Positions 46,501 through 55,827 of a stretch of DNA of 64,000 nucleotides are shown here, in pieces; the stretch's first letter is position 1, and each line of letters starts with the position of its first letter. The position numbers were made by a program, and so were the translations under genes. The stretch spans positions 1-64,000 of the forward strand of contig JBKBII010000001.1 of the NCBI GenBank assembly GCA_046299415.1, written 5' to 3'. Origin of the DNA: JBKBII01 sp046299415. Lineage in GTDB: Bacteria; Pseudomonadota; Gammaproteobacteria; Ectothiorhodospirales; Ectothiorhodospiraceae. Below the pieces are notes generated by a model that was not told the DNA's origin, searched no databases, and was given only the letters and a program-made list of their open reading frames with translations.

Positions 46501-47866
46501 GTGTTTGCGGACGATGAACAAGACGTTGAACGACGGGTGAGCATAGCAGGCAGGTGCGAGGATCTTTCCCGCCGGCTTTATTGCTGACGTCGTCGCGTGC
46601 GACTTGGGCGAGGCGTTTGACTTCGTGCAGTCGTTTGTTGCAGACGCGATCGGCCCGTTCCGGAGTCCAGTCGGCGACCGCGACCGCGAATTGCTTTGAT
46701 AATTGTTTCAGGCTGCGGCGGGCTTTTTTGCTTGCCCTGCGATCCGGGCCAATGGGTTTGATGGACGGTTGCAGCACACTGTCCAATAAAAAGTTCTGGA
46801 AGACTTTGTTAAAAGTGGTGATATCGAAGCCGGCGATTTGGCTGATTTTCGCTCTGAGCGGCATATCCGGTTGGACATGCATGGGTTCGATTCGGTGAGC
46901 GTCGTTAGGGTTTGTGGCCTCGGTGTCGCGAGCGCATCGCCCCGATTCATTGTCGTAATCACTGCAGGCGACGAGTGCGGCTTCGACGGAGAGGCAGAGA
47001 TCGTCATGAGTCTGGCAAATCTTTTCGGTGCAGTCGTGTTTCGCGAGCCACAGCCAAATCGGGGCGATGTCGAGCGAGCCCGGAACGAGACGTCCAGCGG
47101 CATCGACGCTCAGACGGATGGCCCAAACGTCGGACTCGTGGGTACTGTCGACCTGTTCCGTCGGAGTGTTGGTCGTGCCTTTATCTAGGGTTTGCGCTCC
47201 GGAATCGCTCCCCGTATGGCTTGGGTCGTCGATTGGGCGCACAACGCCCCGTTTTTGCATTTCGGTGCCGATCAACGCTTCGTAAAGGGAACGGGGTGCA
47301 ACGCCTAGCCATACAATCCATCGCGGAGCGGCGTCTTCGATCGCCGGCATGTCGCGTTCAGATCCGGATCGTGCGAGCCACGGAAGCTCGTTGCGGGCGA
47401 TGATGGATAACGAGACGTCCGGGTTCGAGTGGTCAGAAATGGCAGCTGCATCGAATGGAACCGTTGGTAGCCGGAAAATCTCGCGAACCCATAGGTCCTG
47501 AATGAGTCGCGCCCTGCGTCTGGTCGCGGGTCCCGTGCCGAGCGGGATCGTCGATGGGATCGACGAGCGTGAATCTGGCGTAGGGCGAGTATTGCGTGTA
47601 GACGTGTCGGTACGTGCTCGCCGATCTGAACGCTTCTTGTGCGAATGCCGGTGCCCGGGCGACGGCGTTATCAAGTGTTTGCACTGCTTGGAACTCGCAG
47701 GCTTGGCGAGTAGGTTCACAGGCTTTCGTAACGGCGTCGCGTGCTGGGGCCAGTCTGCGCGACTGCGGCCGATGAGTTCGTTGAGCTGACCATTGGGTGC
47801 GTGCGTTTGTGTGCTCGATGCAGAACCGTTCAGAACGGTTCGCGCCGTTGGATTGAGTGCGGACAT
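43598..47866 (-). CDS. Giant SF1-helicase-like protein lacking a P-loop
   Basis: A 1422-residue protein. ATG 47866 is preferred to 47944 because GAGGAC lies ahead of it. The C-terminal half resembles an SF1 (Dna2/UPF1-like) helicase with worn motifs: FEHVVIDMAE (about 1118-1127) where DEAS/DEAG is expected, LRLTGRDHQRW in place of GDxxQ, KIVITSPFKIVRKNLDKLL (motif IV/V-like), and a final LRCAMASDDHAVTIVGDRSDW-type end (quoted in parts: RLRCAMASDDH, TIVGDRSDW). No GxxxxGK[ST] was found anywhere. A coiled coil fills about 775-945. Long Ser/Thr/Asp-rich linkers are present. It interrupts yceD-rpmF in the opposite direction. The role is unknown. Confidence 0.75.
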   Translation of the reverse strand: MSALNPTARTVLNGSASSTQTHAPNGQLNELIGRSRADWPQHATPLRKPVNLLAKPASSKQCKHLITPSPGHRHSHKKRSDRRARTDTSTRNTRPTPDSRSSIPSTIPLGTGPATRRRARLIQDLWVREIFRLPTVPFDAAAISDHSNPDVSLSIIARNELPWLARSGSERDMPAIEDAAPRWIVWLGVAPRSLYEALIGTEMQKRGVVRPIDDPSHTGSDSGAQTLDKGTTNTPTEQVDSTHESDVWAIRLSVDAAGRLVPGSLDIAPIWLWLAKHDCTEKICQTHDDLCLSVEAALVACSDYDNESGRCARDTEATNPNDAHRIEPMHVQPDMPLRAKISQIAGFDITTFNKVFQNFLLDSVLQPSIKPIGPDRRASKKARRSLKQLSKQFAVAVADWTPERADRVCNKRLHEVKRLAQVARDDVSNKAGGKDPRTCLLCSPVVQRLVHRPQTQSSLTDPSASEFAPGALANADPTHALQQKTPERLFHALAKQNALRPGSWRPLEGLLERHRILTALAVASRPGGDRRTRPIRNHPREIFEAPRIVNGWPLQVVAPNQLPRPPLLIVSDDPRAVRDRLIAFSGCPRLSDQARIAIFGVPSIDGSNDSDDDLPHPELSLPSLTVGEKAKSGVANDAELVTTPSHTANSPTNCQHSIDPCLQAWRSARDAMLASAGYTITSDNHQNRQTVCLSPFQERTGVNDATASDASERSAHLTKPSLTPGSTDHRGKQQADKNSRPNGPLSDDLRSAYERIVANHPELRTFAHGVAYRLAPIEKSLRETRKTVDQLEQRLQRRSRQWSARVERLRKRLHEIEGQTSLINEQAEHLAEQLNAEQNRKCQKWLDRLTSAIGLRSARRESRIDCISALHQQLQDYDAQLKLIAPIERRARGLIVRCQTKRHQERAEIEAHLLDTREKLAREQTRFRAVIERQKDRFMALRNGDRSVVPPQWPPEARINETPVQLAEIDDIQTIDGIPNSAAQKPHADLVCAVPAQIDLADETVVAEQPQQSDRRHAPTGSVSQGKTGPLAPATFASSKTPDRHHVDDVLDLTEVMIEPLQRLNQRVLAAHLSDPFHHPLEREHRLSLWRSLALTQPVIIVPSHFARQHLSPLGDNVFEHVVIDMAETRSPADISLLSRLGVTATLRLTGRDHQRWSDVSIWCENLLQTLNDPPEKAEPAHGPRMTEPHKAKIRTNDLAQRSPSHHTREFIPNVTPSTPGWQWIDSGKMRANADTRSSTNLGLVFKSSEGHQHHNAADLIATYQFLQSLEMSVGPEDSSKTLKIVITSPFKIVRKNLDKLLGILDLADDIKSRITVAKPNEIRTMLAPSQSAAQAVSTTVIEELPVTECSHDTRIIVVLGSAWGQAGAKSRLWAAAGQDRLRCAMASDDHAVTIVGDRSDWLDLLNQDPTATAIRQEPHTR

Positions 47867-48098
47867 GCTGGCTGTCCTCGCAGATCGGAACGGGCAATGA
47901 GCCCAGGAGGGCTCGGACCCGATCAAGACTGCGCGTTCCCGCAATCATTTACACGATGAATTTGCGTGTAGTTAGAAGGTATGAACAGGGGCCTATTGAG
48001 TCGTCAGGATGGACGATGCCGTGACCGCTGCTGGTGCCCACCGCTTACAAGGTGATATATTGCGAGATTAGTTTGTTGCGCTGTTTTGGAGAAAACTC

Positions 48099-48293
48099 AT
48101 GGCTGTCGGTCAGGCACGTACTACCCCTTCTAAGCGCGGCATGCGCCGCTCGCACGATGCGATCAAGGGCCCGACTTTGTCGGTTGAGCCCACAACAGGT
48201 GAGACGCATCTGCGTCATCACATTTCGCCCGATGGCTTTTATCGCGGTCGACAGGTGATTCAGCAGAAGGTCGAAGTCGACGACGAGGATTGA
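48099..48293 (+). CDS. rpmF: 50S ribosomal protein L32
   Basis: A 64-residue ribosomal protein with a GGAGAAAA leader. The N-terminus [20 protein letters not shown] is the family signature, and the rest ([20 protein letters not shown]) is also canonical. It is of the Cys-less type: the zinc-binding Cys pairs of other L32 forms are absent, as in E. coli. It normally follows yceD directly. Confidence 0.97.
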   Translation: MAVGQARTTPSKRGMRRSHDAIKGPTLSVEPTTGETHLRHHISPDGFYRGRQVIQQKVEVDDED

Positions 48294-49645
48294 TGTCTCC
48301 CGTCGCGTGGGTGAGGATCCGGGTCTGTCGAGTCACGGCCTGCGTCGATCGGTTTAGAGCGCCGTTTTAGGCTCGAGCGCATTCGGCCTTTTTCAGTCCG
48401 GCCACTTGTGCTTCAGGTTTCGAGTTTTCGGGCGTCCGTTTGTGGCGGAAGGGTGTGTTGCGAGACTTCAGAGCCTGCGCGTTCACAGCCGTTGAGCCCG
48501 TGACGGAAACAATCGTGGCCCGGTCGTTCGCAGCCCGCTTTTCAGAACTTTGAGAGACGTGGCCCTGCGTCAATGGTGCGTGACCACGGGTGCGACCGTC
48601 GACATTCATCGATCGTTGGCGACTCGTGGCCGGAGTATGTCTGGCGGTTTCTTGCGTGCGGTCTTGGCGCGATCCTTCGCGATCATCGGGCGATCATCGG
48701 GCGATTAGCGGAAGGTGCCAGGACCTAGTCGCGATGAGCGCTTGGGTCGATCGCGATGCATTCGGCGCGACTCACTGTCGTTCCCCGACGCGCGGTAACC
48801 AGTCAGATGCAACATCACTCTTCCGCGCGAGATTATTCACGCGTCGGTTCGCGCCAGGTCACTCTGAATCTTTTTCGGTCGACTTTGATTTCGAACGGTT
48901 TTTCCAAGTCGCTCCGGTCGCTCGCATCGTCGGAAGCGGTGCGCGACGACCCCGGGCAGCGGGCCGACCCAAACAACCGTAGTGAGTCGGCACGTCGGGT
49001 TGCGGGGCGCTTGCCTTGGTCTGCTTGAGCGATAGGCGCTCGGATTTGGGCCCGCTGCCCCTTTTTTCGCCCCTTTTCATGCAGCTTCATGCATCGTGCT
49101 GAAGGGGTCTTTGCGCTGGGTGCGGTGATGCGGCAACTGGGGTTGATCGAGCTGTTGACTCGAGACGATCCGAACCCGATCACCGAAATCGCGAAAGAAC
49201 CTGCTTGTCCGGTTGCTCCGAGGGGCCGCCCGGTGTCCTTTGCTGTGCCGTGAGCTGTCGCCTGTGGTTCTGATGGGGATGTCGGCCGGTCGGTGTCGGG
49301 GCCAAGCGAGGTATGCTTGAGCGAAGGTGCGCAGGCTTTCGATTTGAAATCGTGGCGGATCACAGCCTCGTATCGCGTGCAAAAGCCCGCTGTGTGGAGC
49401 GGATCGGCCGGGGGCTTCTGAGCGGGATTGTGGGCGCGGGTCTTTGAGTTTCTTTGGTCTTACGATCGTTTGCGGGACCGATCACGACCGGCATTGCAGC
49501 CGTGTCGATTTCGCCTTGTCGATTTCTTGGGGCGCGAATGCTCGAGAGCCAGGTGGTTCGCAGTCAACGACTTGGCGTGTAGCGGTCGCGTTGTACGTCG
49601 CGGTCTGCGTAGGTTTGATTCTTGATGCTGGAGGCAGCCCTCTCG
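48294..49645. other. Long region without a clear gene between rpmF and plsX
   Basis: About 1.35 kb where these genes are usually almost adjacent. Several open frames exist on both strands (for example about 48833-49363 reverse), but none shows a domain, ribosome site or realistic composition. A short direct repeat of GCGATCATCGG is present near 48682-48705. I found no tRNA, riboswitch or strong terminator. It may be decayed coding sequence or an untranslated leader. Confidence 0.5.
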
Positions 49646-50944
49646 ATGGATATCGCTTCGCACGAAAACGCCCCGTCTGTGCCGACGGAGAGTGACCGCA
49701 AGGGCGATGGCGAGCGTTCATTGTGTGTAGCGCTTGATGTCATGAGTGGGGATCACGGTGCCGCAGTGGTGTTGCCCGCGGCGCGCGAGGTCCTCGAGTC
49801 GACGCATGATTTTGCAAGATCGACTGAAAAGGGTCTGCTCGATCCGACGTTGATTCTTGTTGGGGCCGCTGAGGTCATCGAGCCGGAGATCGCGGCGTGG
49901 CCTGCGGCGCTGCGAGATCGGGTTCGGGTCGTGGCGACGACTCAAGTGGTCACGATGCACGACTTGCCCGCAATCGCGTTGCGCAACAAGCGCGATTCTT
50001 CGATGCGACGTGCGATTGATCTGGTCAAGTGTGGCGAAGCCGATGCGTGTGTGAGTGCTGGAAATACTGGTGCTTTGATGGCCACGGCGCGTTATGTCCT
50101 CAAGACCTTGCCCGGGATCGATCGGCCAGCGATCGCGACGGCGATTCCGTCGTTGCGAGGGCACACGCACATGCTCGACCTTGGCGCGAATGTCGACGTC
50201 GAGGCCGAGCATCTGTATCAGTTCGCGGTGATGGGGTCGGTGCTGGTGACGGCGGTTGACGGGGTGGCTCAGCCCCGCGTCGGGTTGCTGAACATCGGCG
50301 CCGAGGCGATTAAGGGCAACGATCGCGTCAAGGAAGCGTCGCGGCTGCTCGAGGCCTCGGCGCTAAATTATTGCGGGTTTGTCGAGGGCAACGATGTTTT
50401 CCTTGGCGATGTTGACGTCGTAGTGTGCGATGGTTTCGTCGGGAATGTCGCGCTGAAAACGACCGAGGGTGTCGCCAAGTTGATTTCACAGCGATTACGA
50501 GAGGCTTTTCAGGCGAACTGGGCAACTCGTATCGCGGGATTGGTGGCGCTGCCGGTTCTCAAGGGTCTGCGGCGGCGGATCGATCCGAGGCGCTACAACG
50601 GTGCTTCTCTGCTGGGTTTACAGGGAATCGTTGTCAAGAGTCATGGCGGCGCGGACCAGACGGCGTTCGCCAACGCGGTTTCTATCGCGTTAGCCGAGAG
50701 TCGTGCACAAATTCCGCGGCGCATTGATCGGGTGCTTGGGCAGTTGTTGCAGGCTCAGGTGGCAGAATCGGCATCGGCGGGTCTTGCATCGAACGATGCA
50801 GCGACTGAGGTTGGGGGTTGCAAGAACGCGAGTCCGGATCTCGACGGCGGAGCGATGCCATCAATGGGCGGTGGCGAGAGGCCCGACTTAACGGGCGCGG
50901 CGGGTGAGGTTTTGGATGCTCGCGGGCGAGGGGTGCAGGAATGA
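49646..50944 (+). CDS. plsX: Phosphate acyltransferase PlsX
   Basis: A 432-residue enzyme converting acyl-ACP to acyl-phosphate for phospholipid synthesis. ATG 49646 follows GGAGG. The conserved [45 protein letters not shown] and [20 protein letters not shown] segments are all present. It is about 75 residues longer than E. coli PlsX through an N-terminal leader of about 27 and a Gly/Ser/Asp-rich tail of about 60. Its stop overlaps the fabH start (ATGA). Confidence 0.96.
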   Translation: MDIASHENAPSVPTESDRKGDGERSLCVALDVMSGDHGAAVVLPAAREVLESTHDFARSTEKGLLDPTLILVGAAEVIEPEIAAWPAALRDRVRVVATTQVVTMHDLPAIALRNKRDSSMRRAIDLVKCGEADACVSAGNTGALMATARYVLKTLPGIDRPAIATAIPSLRGHTHMLDLGANVDVEAEHLYQFAVMGSVLVTAVDGVAQPRVGLLNIGAEAIKGNDRVKEASRLLEASALNYCGFVEGNDVFLGDVDVVVCDGFVGNVALKTTEGVAKLISQRLREAFQANWATRIAGLVALPVLKGLRRRIDPRRYNGASLLGLQGIVVKSHGGADQTAFANAVSIALAESRAQIPRRIDRVLGQLLQAQVAESASAGLASNDAATEVGGCKNASPDLDGGAMPSMGGGERPDLTGAAGEVLDARGRGVQE

Positions 50945-51897
50945 AATATTCGCGGGTGGTCGGAACCGGTAGTGCGTTGCCGGAGCGAGTGCTGACCAAT
51001 GCAGACCTCGAGCGCATGATCGATACGACCGACGCGTGGATTGTCGAGCGCACGGGTATTCGCAGTCGCCATATCGTTGATGCGCATCAAACGACTTCTG
51101 ATCTGGCTGTATTGGCGGGCGAGCGTGCCTTAGCCGCGGCAGGCTTGAGTGAGGACGATGTCGATCTGATCATTGTTGCGACGACGACCCCGGATCAGAT
51201 TTTCCCGAGTACCGCGTGCATCGTGCAGGGCAAACTGGGTATCAGCGGGGGGCCTGCGTTTGATGTTCAGGCGGTGTGCTCGGGTTTTATTTATGCGCTG
51301 GCGACGGCCGATCAATTCGTTCGCAGCGGTGCTGCGCGCAATGCCTTGGTGATCGGTGCAGAGACGATGTCTCGGATCACCGATTACAGCGATCGCAGTA
51401 ACTGTATTTTGTGGGGTGATGGCGCGGGGGCGGTGGTGTTGTTGCCGTCCGATGAGCCGGGAATCATCTCGACGCACCTGCATGCTGATGGTTCTCACAG
51501 GGCTTTGCTTGAGGTTCCGGGCGCACCGTATTCGCCAGTGGTCGAGGATCGGCGAATCCGCATGGAGGGGCGGGCCGTGTTTCGGGTCGCAGTGAATACC
51601 CTCGACGCGATTGTGGATGAGACGCTGGCGGCCAACCACATCGTGAAGTCGGATATTGATTGGCTGGTGCCCCATCAGGCCAATATTCGGATCATTCAGG
51701 CGACGGCAAAAAAGCTCGGTATGGGCATGGATCGTGTCGTGGTGACGGTCGACCGACATGGCAACACGTCGGGGGCCTCGGTGCCGTTGGCGTTGGATAC
51801 AGCGGTACGCGATGGTCGGATTCAGTCTGGTGATCTGATCTTGACCGAGGCGTTCGGCGGCGGATTTACTTGGGGATCGGCCTTGATTCGGATGTAG
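50941..51897 (+). CDS. fabH: Beta-ketoacyl-ACP synthase III
   Basis: A 318-residue enzyme starting fatty-acid elongation by condensing acetyl-CoA with malonyl-ACP. The catalytic triad is visible: Cys in [12 protein letters not shown], His in [11 protein letters not shown] and Asn in [13 protein letters not shown]. It ends [14 protein letters not shown] followed by TAG, at the usual family length. It is coupled to plsX by ATGA. The expected fabD, fabG and acpP do not follow; a CYTH gene comes next. Confidence 0.97.
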   Translation: MKYSRVVGTGSALPERVLTNADLERMIDTTDAWIVERTGIRSRHIVDAHQTTSDLAVLAGERALAAAGLSEDDVDLIIVATTTPDQIFPSTACIVQGKLGISGGPAFDVQAVCSGFIYALATADQFVRSGAARNALVIGAETMSRITDYSDRSNCILWGDGAGAVVLLPSDEPGIISTHLHADGSHRALLEVPGAPYSPVVEDRRIRMEGRAVFRVAVNTLDAIVDETLAANHIVKSDIDWLVPHQANIRIIQATAKKLGMGMDRVVVTVDRHGNTSGASVPLALDTAVRDGRIQSGDLILTEAFGGGFTWGSALIRM

Positions 51898-52118
51898 CGC
51901 GTCGTGGTGATCGTGTTTCGCGATGCGATCCACACGATTGAATCGAGCGGGGCTGTCAGCGGCTCCGGGCGATGAACGGGTTGCAATCGTGATTGCTCTT
52001 TGGGGGATGCTTCGTTTTGATGCAGACGGGCGTCGTTGGTGTGTCGGTTCGATGCCGGGACTGCGAGCGTCGTATTGCGGGGGTTCATCGTGCGAAAACC
52101 AGCGGAAGAGTGCTCGAT

Positions 52119-52634
52119 ATGCCGGTAGAAATAGAACGCAAATACCTGTTAAAGAACGATACTTGGCGCCAAAATGTGTCGTTGAGTCAAGAAATGTCGC
52201 AGGGATATTTGTGCGGCAACGAGCGCGCTTCGATCCGTGTGCGTATCGCGGGGGCCGATGCAACGCTGAACATCAAGTCAGCCACTCTGGGGATTGAACG
52301 GCTCGAGTATGGATATGCGTTGCCGCTCAATGAGGCGCGGGAGTTGCTCGAACGCCTGGCTGGCGCGGTGGTGGAGAAGACTCGCCATCACGTCGAGGTT
52401 GATGGAGTGCTATTCGAGATCGACGAGTTTCACGGCGCGAATGCGGGCCTGATCGTCGCTGAAGTCGAATTGCCGTGTGCGTCGAGCGATCATCCGCGGC
52501 CTGACTGGCTGGGAGTTGAGGTTTCACACGATCCACGGTTTTACAACACGGAGTTGGCGCGAGTGCCGTTTTCCCGGTGGCCAGATCGCGAGAAGTGGAT
52601 GTCGGCTGCGACCGATTTGGTCCCCAAGGCCTGA
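52119..52634 (+). CDS. CYTH-domain phosphohydrolase (inorganic triphosphatase-like)
   Basis: A 171-residue cytoplasmic protein with the CYTH signature EIERKYLL at the start, followed by the RVRIAG, LNIKSA and EIDEF strands that build the triphosphate-binding tunnel, and a late VAEVELP. ATG 52119 places the EIERK motif at the N-terminus as usual for class IV adenylate cyclase/short CYTH proteins. In gammaproteobacteria such short proteins hydrolyse tripolyphosphate or similar. Its stop shares a base with the next start (TGATG). Confidence 0.9.
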   Translation: MPVEIERKYLLKNDTWRQNVSLSQEMSQGYLCGNERASIRVRIAGADATLNIKSATLGIERLEYGYALPLNEARELLERLAGAVVEKTRHHVEVDGVLFEIDEFHGANAGLIVAEVELPCASSDHPRPDWLGVEVSHDPRFYNTELARVPFSRWPDREKWMSAATDLVPKA

Positions 52635-53356
52635 TGGGCACGAGGGATTCGCTGACTCTTGGTCGCAACGACCGTGATGAGCTCGCGTTCGATCTCGCGT
52701 GTCGGCGGTGCCCGCGTTTGGCCGCGTTTTTGGCCGAGCAGCGATCGGAGTATCCGAGCTATCACAATGCACCGGTGCCGGCGTTTGGTGATCAGCGTGC
52801 ACCGTTGCTCGTCGTGGGCTTGGCGCCGGGCCTGCACGGCGCGAATCGTAGCGGCCGACCGTTCACCGGTGATCACGCGGGCATCTTGTTGTATCGGACG
52901 CTGCACCAACTCGGGTTTGCGAGCGCGCCTTTGTCGGTTGCAGCCAACGACGACCTGCGGTTGTCAGACCTGCGAATTACGAATGCGGTGAAGTGCGTGC
53001 CTCCGGGCAACAAACCCACGACGGCGGAAATCCGGGAGTGCAATGGGTTTCTTAGTGCTGAGCTGAGCTTGTTGCAGCCGCGCATCGTGGTTGCGCTGGG
53101 CCGCATTGCGCACGAGGCGGTCTTGCGGGCTTGCGGGCTTCCTTTGACGTCGCATCGTTTTGCCCACGCCGCTGAGCATCGCGTCGAGAGTGATTTGGGC
53201 GCATTTTGGCTGATCGATTCGTTTCATTGCTCGCGCTATAACACCAACACGGGTCGTTTGACTGACGCGATGTTCGAGTCGGTGTTTCTGCGGGCTCGCG
53301 ATTTGCTCAAAGTCAATTCCGTCGCCGGCAAGGGAACTGAATTACGGTGGGGATAG
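52634..53356 (+). CDS. Family 5 uracil-DNA glycosylase (UdgB-like), [4Fe-4S]
   Basis: A 240-residue base-excision repair enzyme. Motif A is GLAPGLHGANRSGRPFTGD, where the catalytic polar residue of other families is replaced, as in family 5. Motif B is SFHCSRYNTNTGRLT. Cluster-binding Cys are seen in CRRCP, VKCVPP and RECNG. The start is ATG 52634 within TGATG after the CYTH gene, giving the normal N-terminus. It acts on uracil and some other deaminated bases. A uvrC repair gene lies nearby. Confidence 0.92.
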   Translation: MGTRDSLTLGRNDRDELAFDLACRRCPRLAAFLAEQRSEYPSYHNAPVPAFGDQRAPLLVVGLAPGLHGANRSGRPFTGDHAGILLYRTLHQLGFASAPLSVAANDDLRLSDLRITNAVKCVPPGNKPTTAEIRECNGFLSAELSLLQPRIVVALGRIAHEAVLRACGLPLTSHRFAHAAEHRVESDLGAFWLIDSFHCSRYNTNTGRLTDAMFESVFLRARDLLKVNSVAGKGTELRWG

Positions 53357-53799
53357 CGACGCGAATCGACGACGCTCTTAATCCGTCCATTCTGGGCTTT
53401 TGGGCTACGCCAGCCGAAAAATATGATTTCGATGAGCTTCATGTTGCGACCACGATTATGGGTCGTCGGAAGATGATGCAGAGTCTTGTGCTGTGAAGCC
53501 TTTGTACTTCAATAGGACTTTCTTGAGACGGCTAGCGTCGCTGATCGGGTCATGGCGCGGTTCTGCGCTGTAGCGGGCTCAGGTGTTCTGGGGATCTCGA
53601 TGCGGTTCGCGGCGGGTGGGCTTGGGACCAGCGAGATGGCTGCGGGAGAGGTTGCCGCTGGAGCGGTGTTGTCGCTGAGGCTAAAGACGCTTTGGCACGC
53701 TTGATGGTCATGACGCGGATGCTGTTGTGAGCGGGTCGCGCGGGGGAGGCAGCAAGCGATGCGCCCGCTACGGTTGGTCAAGAGGGGCGGTCGACGGCG
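53357..53799. other. Intergenic region before uvrC
   Basis: About 440 bp. No gene, terminator or LexA-type box (CTGT-N8-ACAG) was recognised. The uvrC promoter should lie here. Confidence 0.4.
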
Positions 53800-55827
53800 A
53801 TGTCTGAAGGATCGAGTTCAACCGAGTATGGTGCCCCGGATGTGAACGACGGTTCGGGCGGGGTCGATGTGCCGACGGTGACGCTGAGTCTCGAGGTCGC
53901 TGACGAGTCTGCGGGAGAGGGTTTCGACGCTGAAGCTTTTTTGGCGACTGTGACGACCGCCCCCGGTGTTTACCAGATGTTGGGTCGACGTCGGCGGAGC
54001 GTGGCTTTGGCCGATTCGACAGCGAGCGTTGACGATGCGGATCCCGCTAGCCAGCCGAGCGATGAGCGGGCGTTCGCCAATCAATGGGAGGTGATGTACG
54101 TCGGTAAGGCGCGTAATTTGCGCGCGCGGTTGCGCAACTACTTTCGCGGTGATGACGGTCGCGGAGTACGGATCCGGTCGATGGTACGGCGGATCGCGCG
54201 GATCGATGTGATCGTGACGCACACCGAGGCCGAGGCTCTTTTGCTCGAAGCCAATCTGATCAAGCGATTTCGTCCGCGCTACAACGTGGTGTTGCGTGAC
54301 GATAAATCGTATCCGTACATTCGGATCACGGGCCACGAGTTTCCGCGCATCACTTTTCACCGTGGCGCGCGCAAGCGCGGCGATCGCTACTTTGGTCCCT
54401 ATCCGTCAGCGGGTTCGGTGCGCGCGACGCTGGAGCAGTTGGCGAAGTTGTTTGCGGTTCGCCAGTGTGAGGACAGCGTGTTCGCGAACCGTTCGCGACC
54501 GTGTCTGCAGCACCAGATCGAGCGTTGCACGGCGCCGTGCGTCGGTCTGATCGAGGCCGATGAGTATCGACTTGATGTGGAGGCCTCGGCGAGGTTTTTG
54601 TCGGGGCGTAATGAAGTCGTCATCAGTGATCTGGTGGCGAGGATGGAAGCCACCGCTGCAAGGCTCGAGTTTGAAAAAGCGGCGCGTTTGCGCAATCAGA
54701 TTTCGCGCTTGCGGCAAGTGAGCCAGCAGCAGTACGTCGCCGGCGGCGATGGTGACGCGGATGTGCTGGCGCTGGCGATCGATGGCGGTTTGGCCTGTCT
54801 GCAGGTGGGTATTGTGCGCGGTGGGCAGCATCTTGGCCACAAGACGTTGTTTCCGACGCTACCTGATGACGTCTCGCCGCCGTCGGCCATGGCCAGCTTG
54901 ATTGCACAATACTACGCGGAGGATCCGCCGCCGCCATTGTTGCTGGTTCAACCGTTGCCTGATGAGGTGTCGTTGTTGGTCGATTGGTTGGGCGATCGTC
55001 GTGGCGGATCGGTGCGGATCGTGGCGCATCCGCGTGGCGAGCGCGCGCGTTGGCTTGAGATGGTTGCGCGCAATGCGCAGATGGCGCTGGCGACGAAACG
55101 TGCAGAACAGGGCAGCTTTGAACGGCGGTTTACGCAGTTGGCACAGGCGTTGCGATTGTCGCAGCTCGAGCGTGTCGAGTGCTTTGATATTTCGCACACT
55201 CAGGGTGAGCGGACGGTCGCCAGTTGCGTGGTATTCGGACGTGAAGGGGCGATCAAGACGGACTATCGGCGTTATCACATCGAGGGGATCGAGCCGGGTG
55301 ACGATTACGCGGCGATGCATCAGGCATTGATGCGGCGTTTTTCGCGTTTACAGAAGGGCGAGGGAAAGTCGCCGGATTTGTTGCTGATCGACGGAGGAAA
55401 GGGGCAGGTCGCAAGGGCGCTGGAGGTATTGCAGACGCTCGAGCTCGGTGCGATTCGAGTGGTCGGTGTGGCAAAGGGCGAGGGGCGTAAACCAGGGCTC
55501 GAGACGTTGATCGTGGAGGATGGCGCTGGGCGTTTGCGACTGGACGAGCACTCGCCAGCGTTGCATCTCGTGCAGCAGGTTCGCGATGAAGCACACCGGT
55601 TTGCGATTACAGGCCACCGGGCGCGACGCGAGAAGGCGCGTCGTAGCTCTGAGCTGGAGTCGATCCCGGGGCTGGGGCCGAAACGGCGTGGAGCGTTGCT
55701 CAAGCACTTCGGCGGCCTGAAGGCGTTAAAGCGGGCGAGTGTCGATGAGTTGACCAAGGTCCCCGGTATTCATCGCCACCTCGCGCAGGCGGTCTACGAG
55801 TTTTTTCATCCTGGCACCGAATCGTAA
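53800..55827 (+). CDS. uvrC: Excinuclease ABC subunit C with an insertion in the GIY-YIG domain
   Basis: A 675-residue nucleotide-excision nuclease making both incisions. The N-terminus has about 42 extra residues before the usual FDAEAFLATV. Within the GIY-YIG nuclease, PGVYQML and VMYVGKARNL are separated by a charged insert of roughly 30 residues (RRRRSVALADSTASVDDADP...), absent in E. coli UvrC. The rest is standard: a Cys segment (CLQHQIERCTAPC), the UVR helix, the RNase-H-like endonuclease (ECFDISHTQG, LLIDGGKGQ) and a helix-hairpin-helix tail (SIPGLGPKRRGALLKHFGG). It ends in TAA. Confidence 0.96.
   Translation: MSEGSSSTEYGAPDVNDGSGGVDVPTVTLSLEVADESAGEGFDAEAFLATVTTAPGVYQMLGRRRRSVALADSTASVDDADPASQPSDERAFANQWEVMYVGKARNLRARLRNYFRGDDGRGVRIRSMVRRIARIDVIVTHTEAEALLLEANLIKRFRPRYNVVLRDDKSYPYIRITGHEFPRITFHRGARKRGDRYFGPYPSAGSVRATLEQLAKLFAVRQCEDSVFANRSRPCLQHQIERCTAPCVGLIEADEYRLDVEASARFLSGRNEVVISDLVARMEATAARLEFEKAARLRNQISRLRQVSQQQYVAGGDGDADVLALAIDGGLACLQVGIVRGGQHLGHKTLFPTLPDDVSPPSAMASLIAQYYAEDPPPPLLLVQPLPDEVSLLVDWLGDRRGGSVRIVAHPRGERARWLEMVARNAQMALATKRAEQGSFERRFTQLAQALRLSQLERVECFDISHTQGERTVASCVVFGREGAIKTDYRRYHIEGIEPGDDYAAMHQALMRRFSRLQKGEGKSPDLLLIDGGKGQVARALEVLQTLELGAIRVVGVAKGEGRKPGLETLIVEDGAGRLRLDEHSPALHLVQQVRDEAHRFAITGHRARREKARRSSELESIPGLGPKRRGALLKHFGGLKALKRASVDELTKVPGIHRHLAQAVYEFFHPGTES

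Noticed and set aside
48833..49363. A 176-codon reverse open frame between rpmF and plsX
   Set aside because: No ribosome site or recognisable domain, and a composition like random GC-rich sequence.
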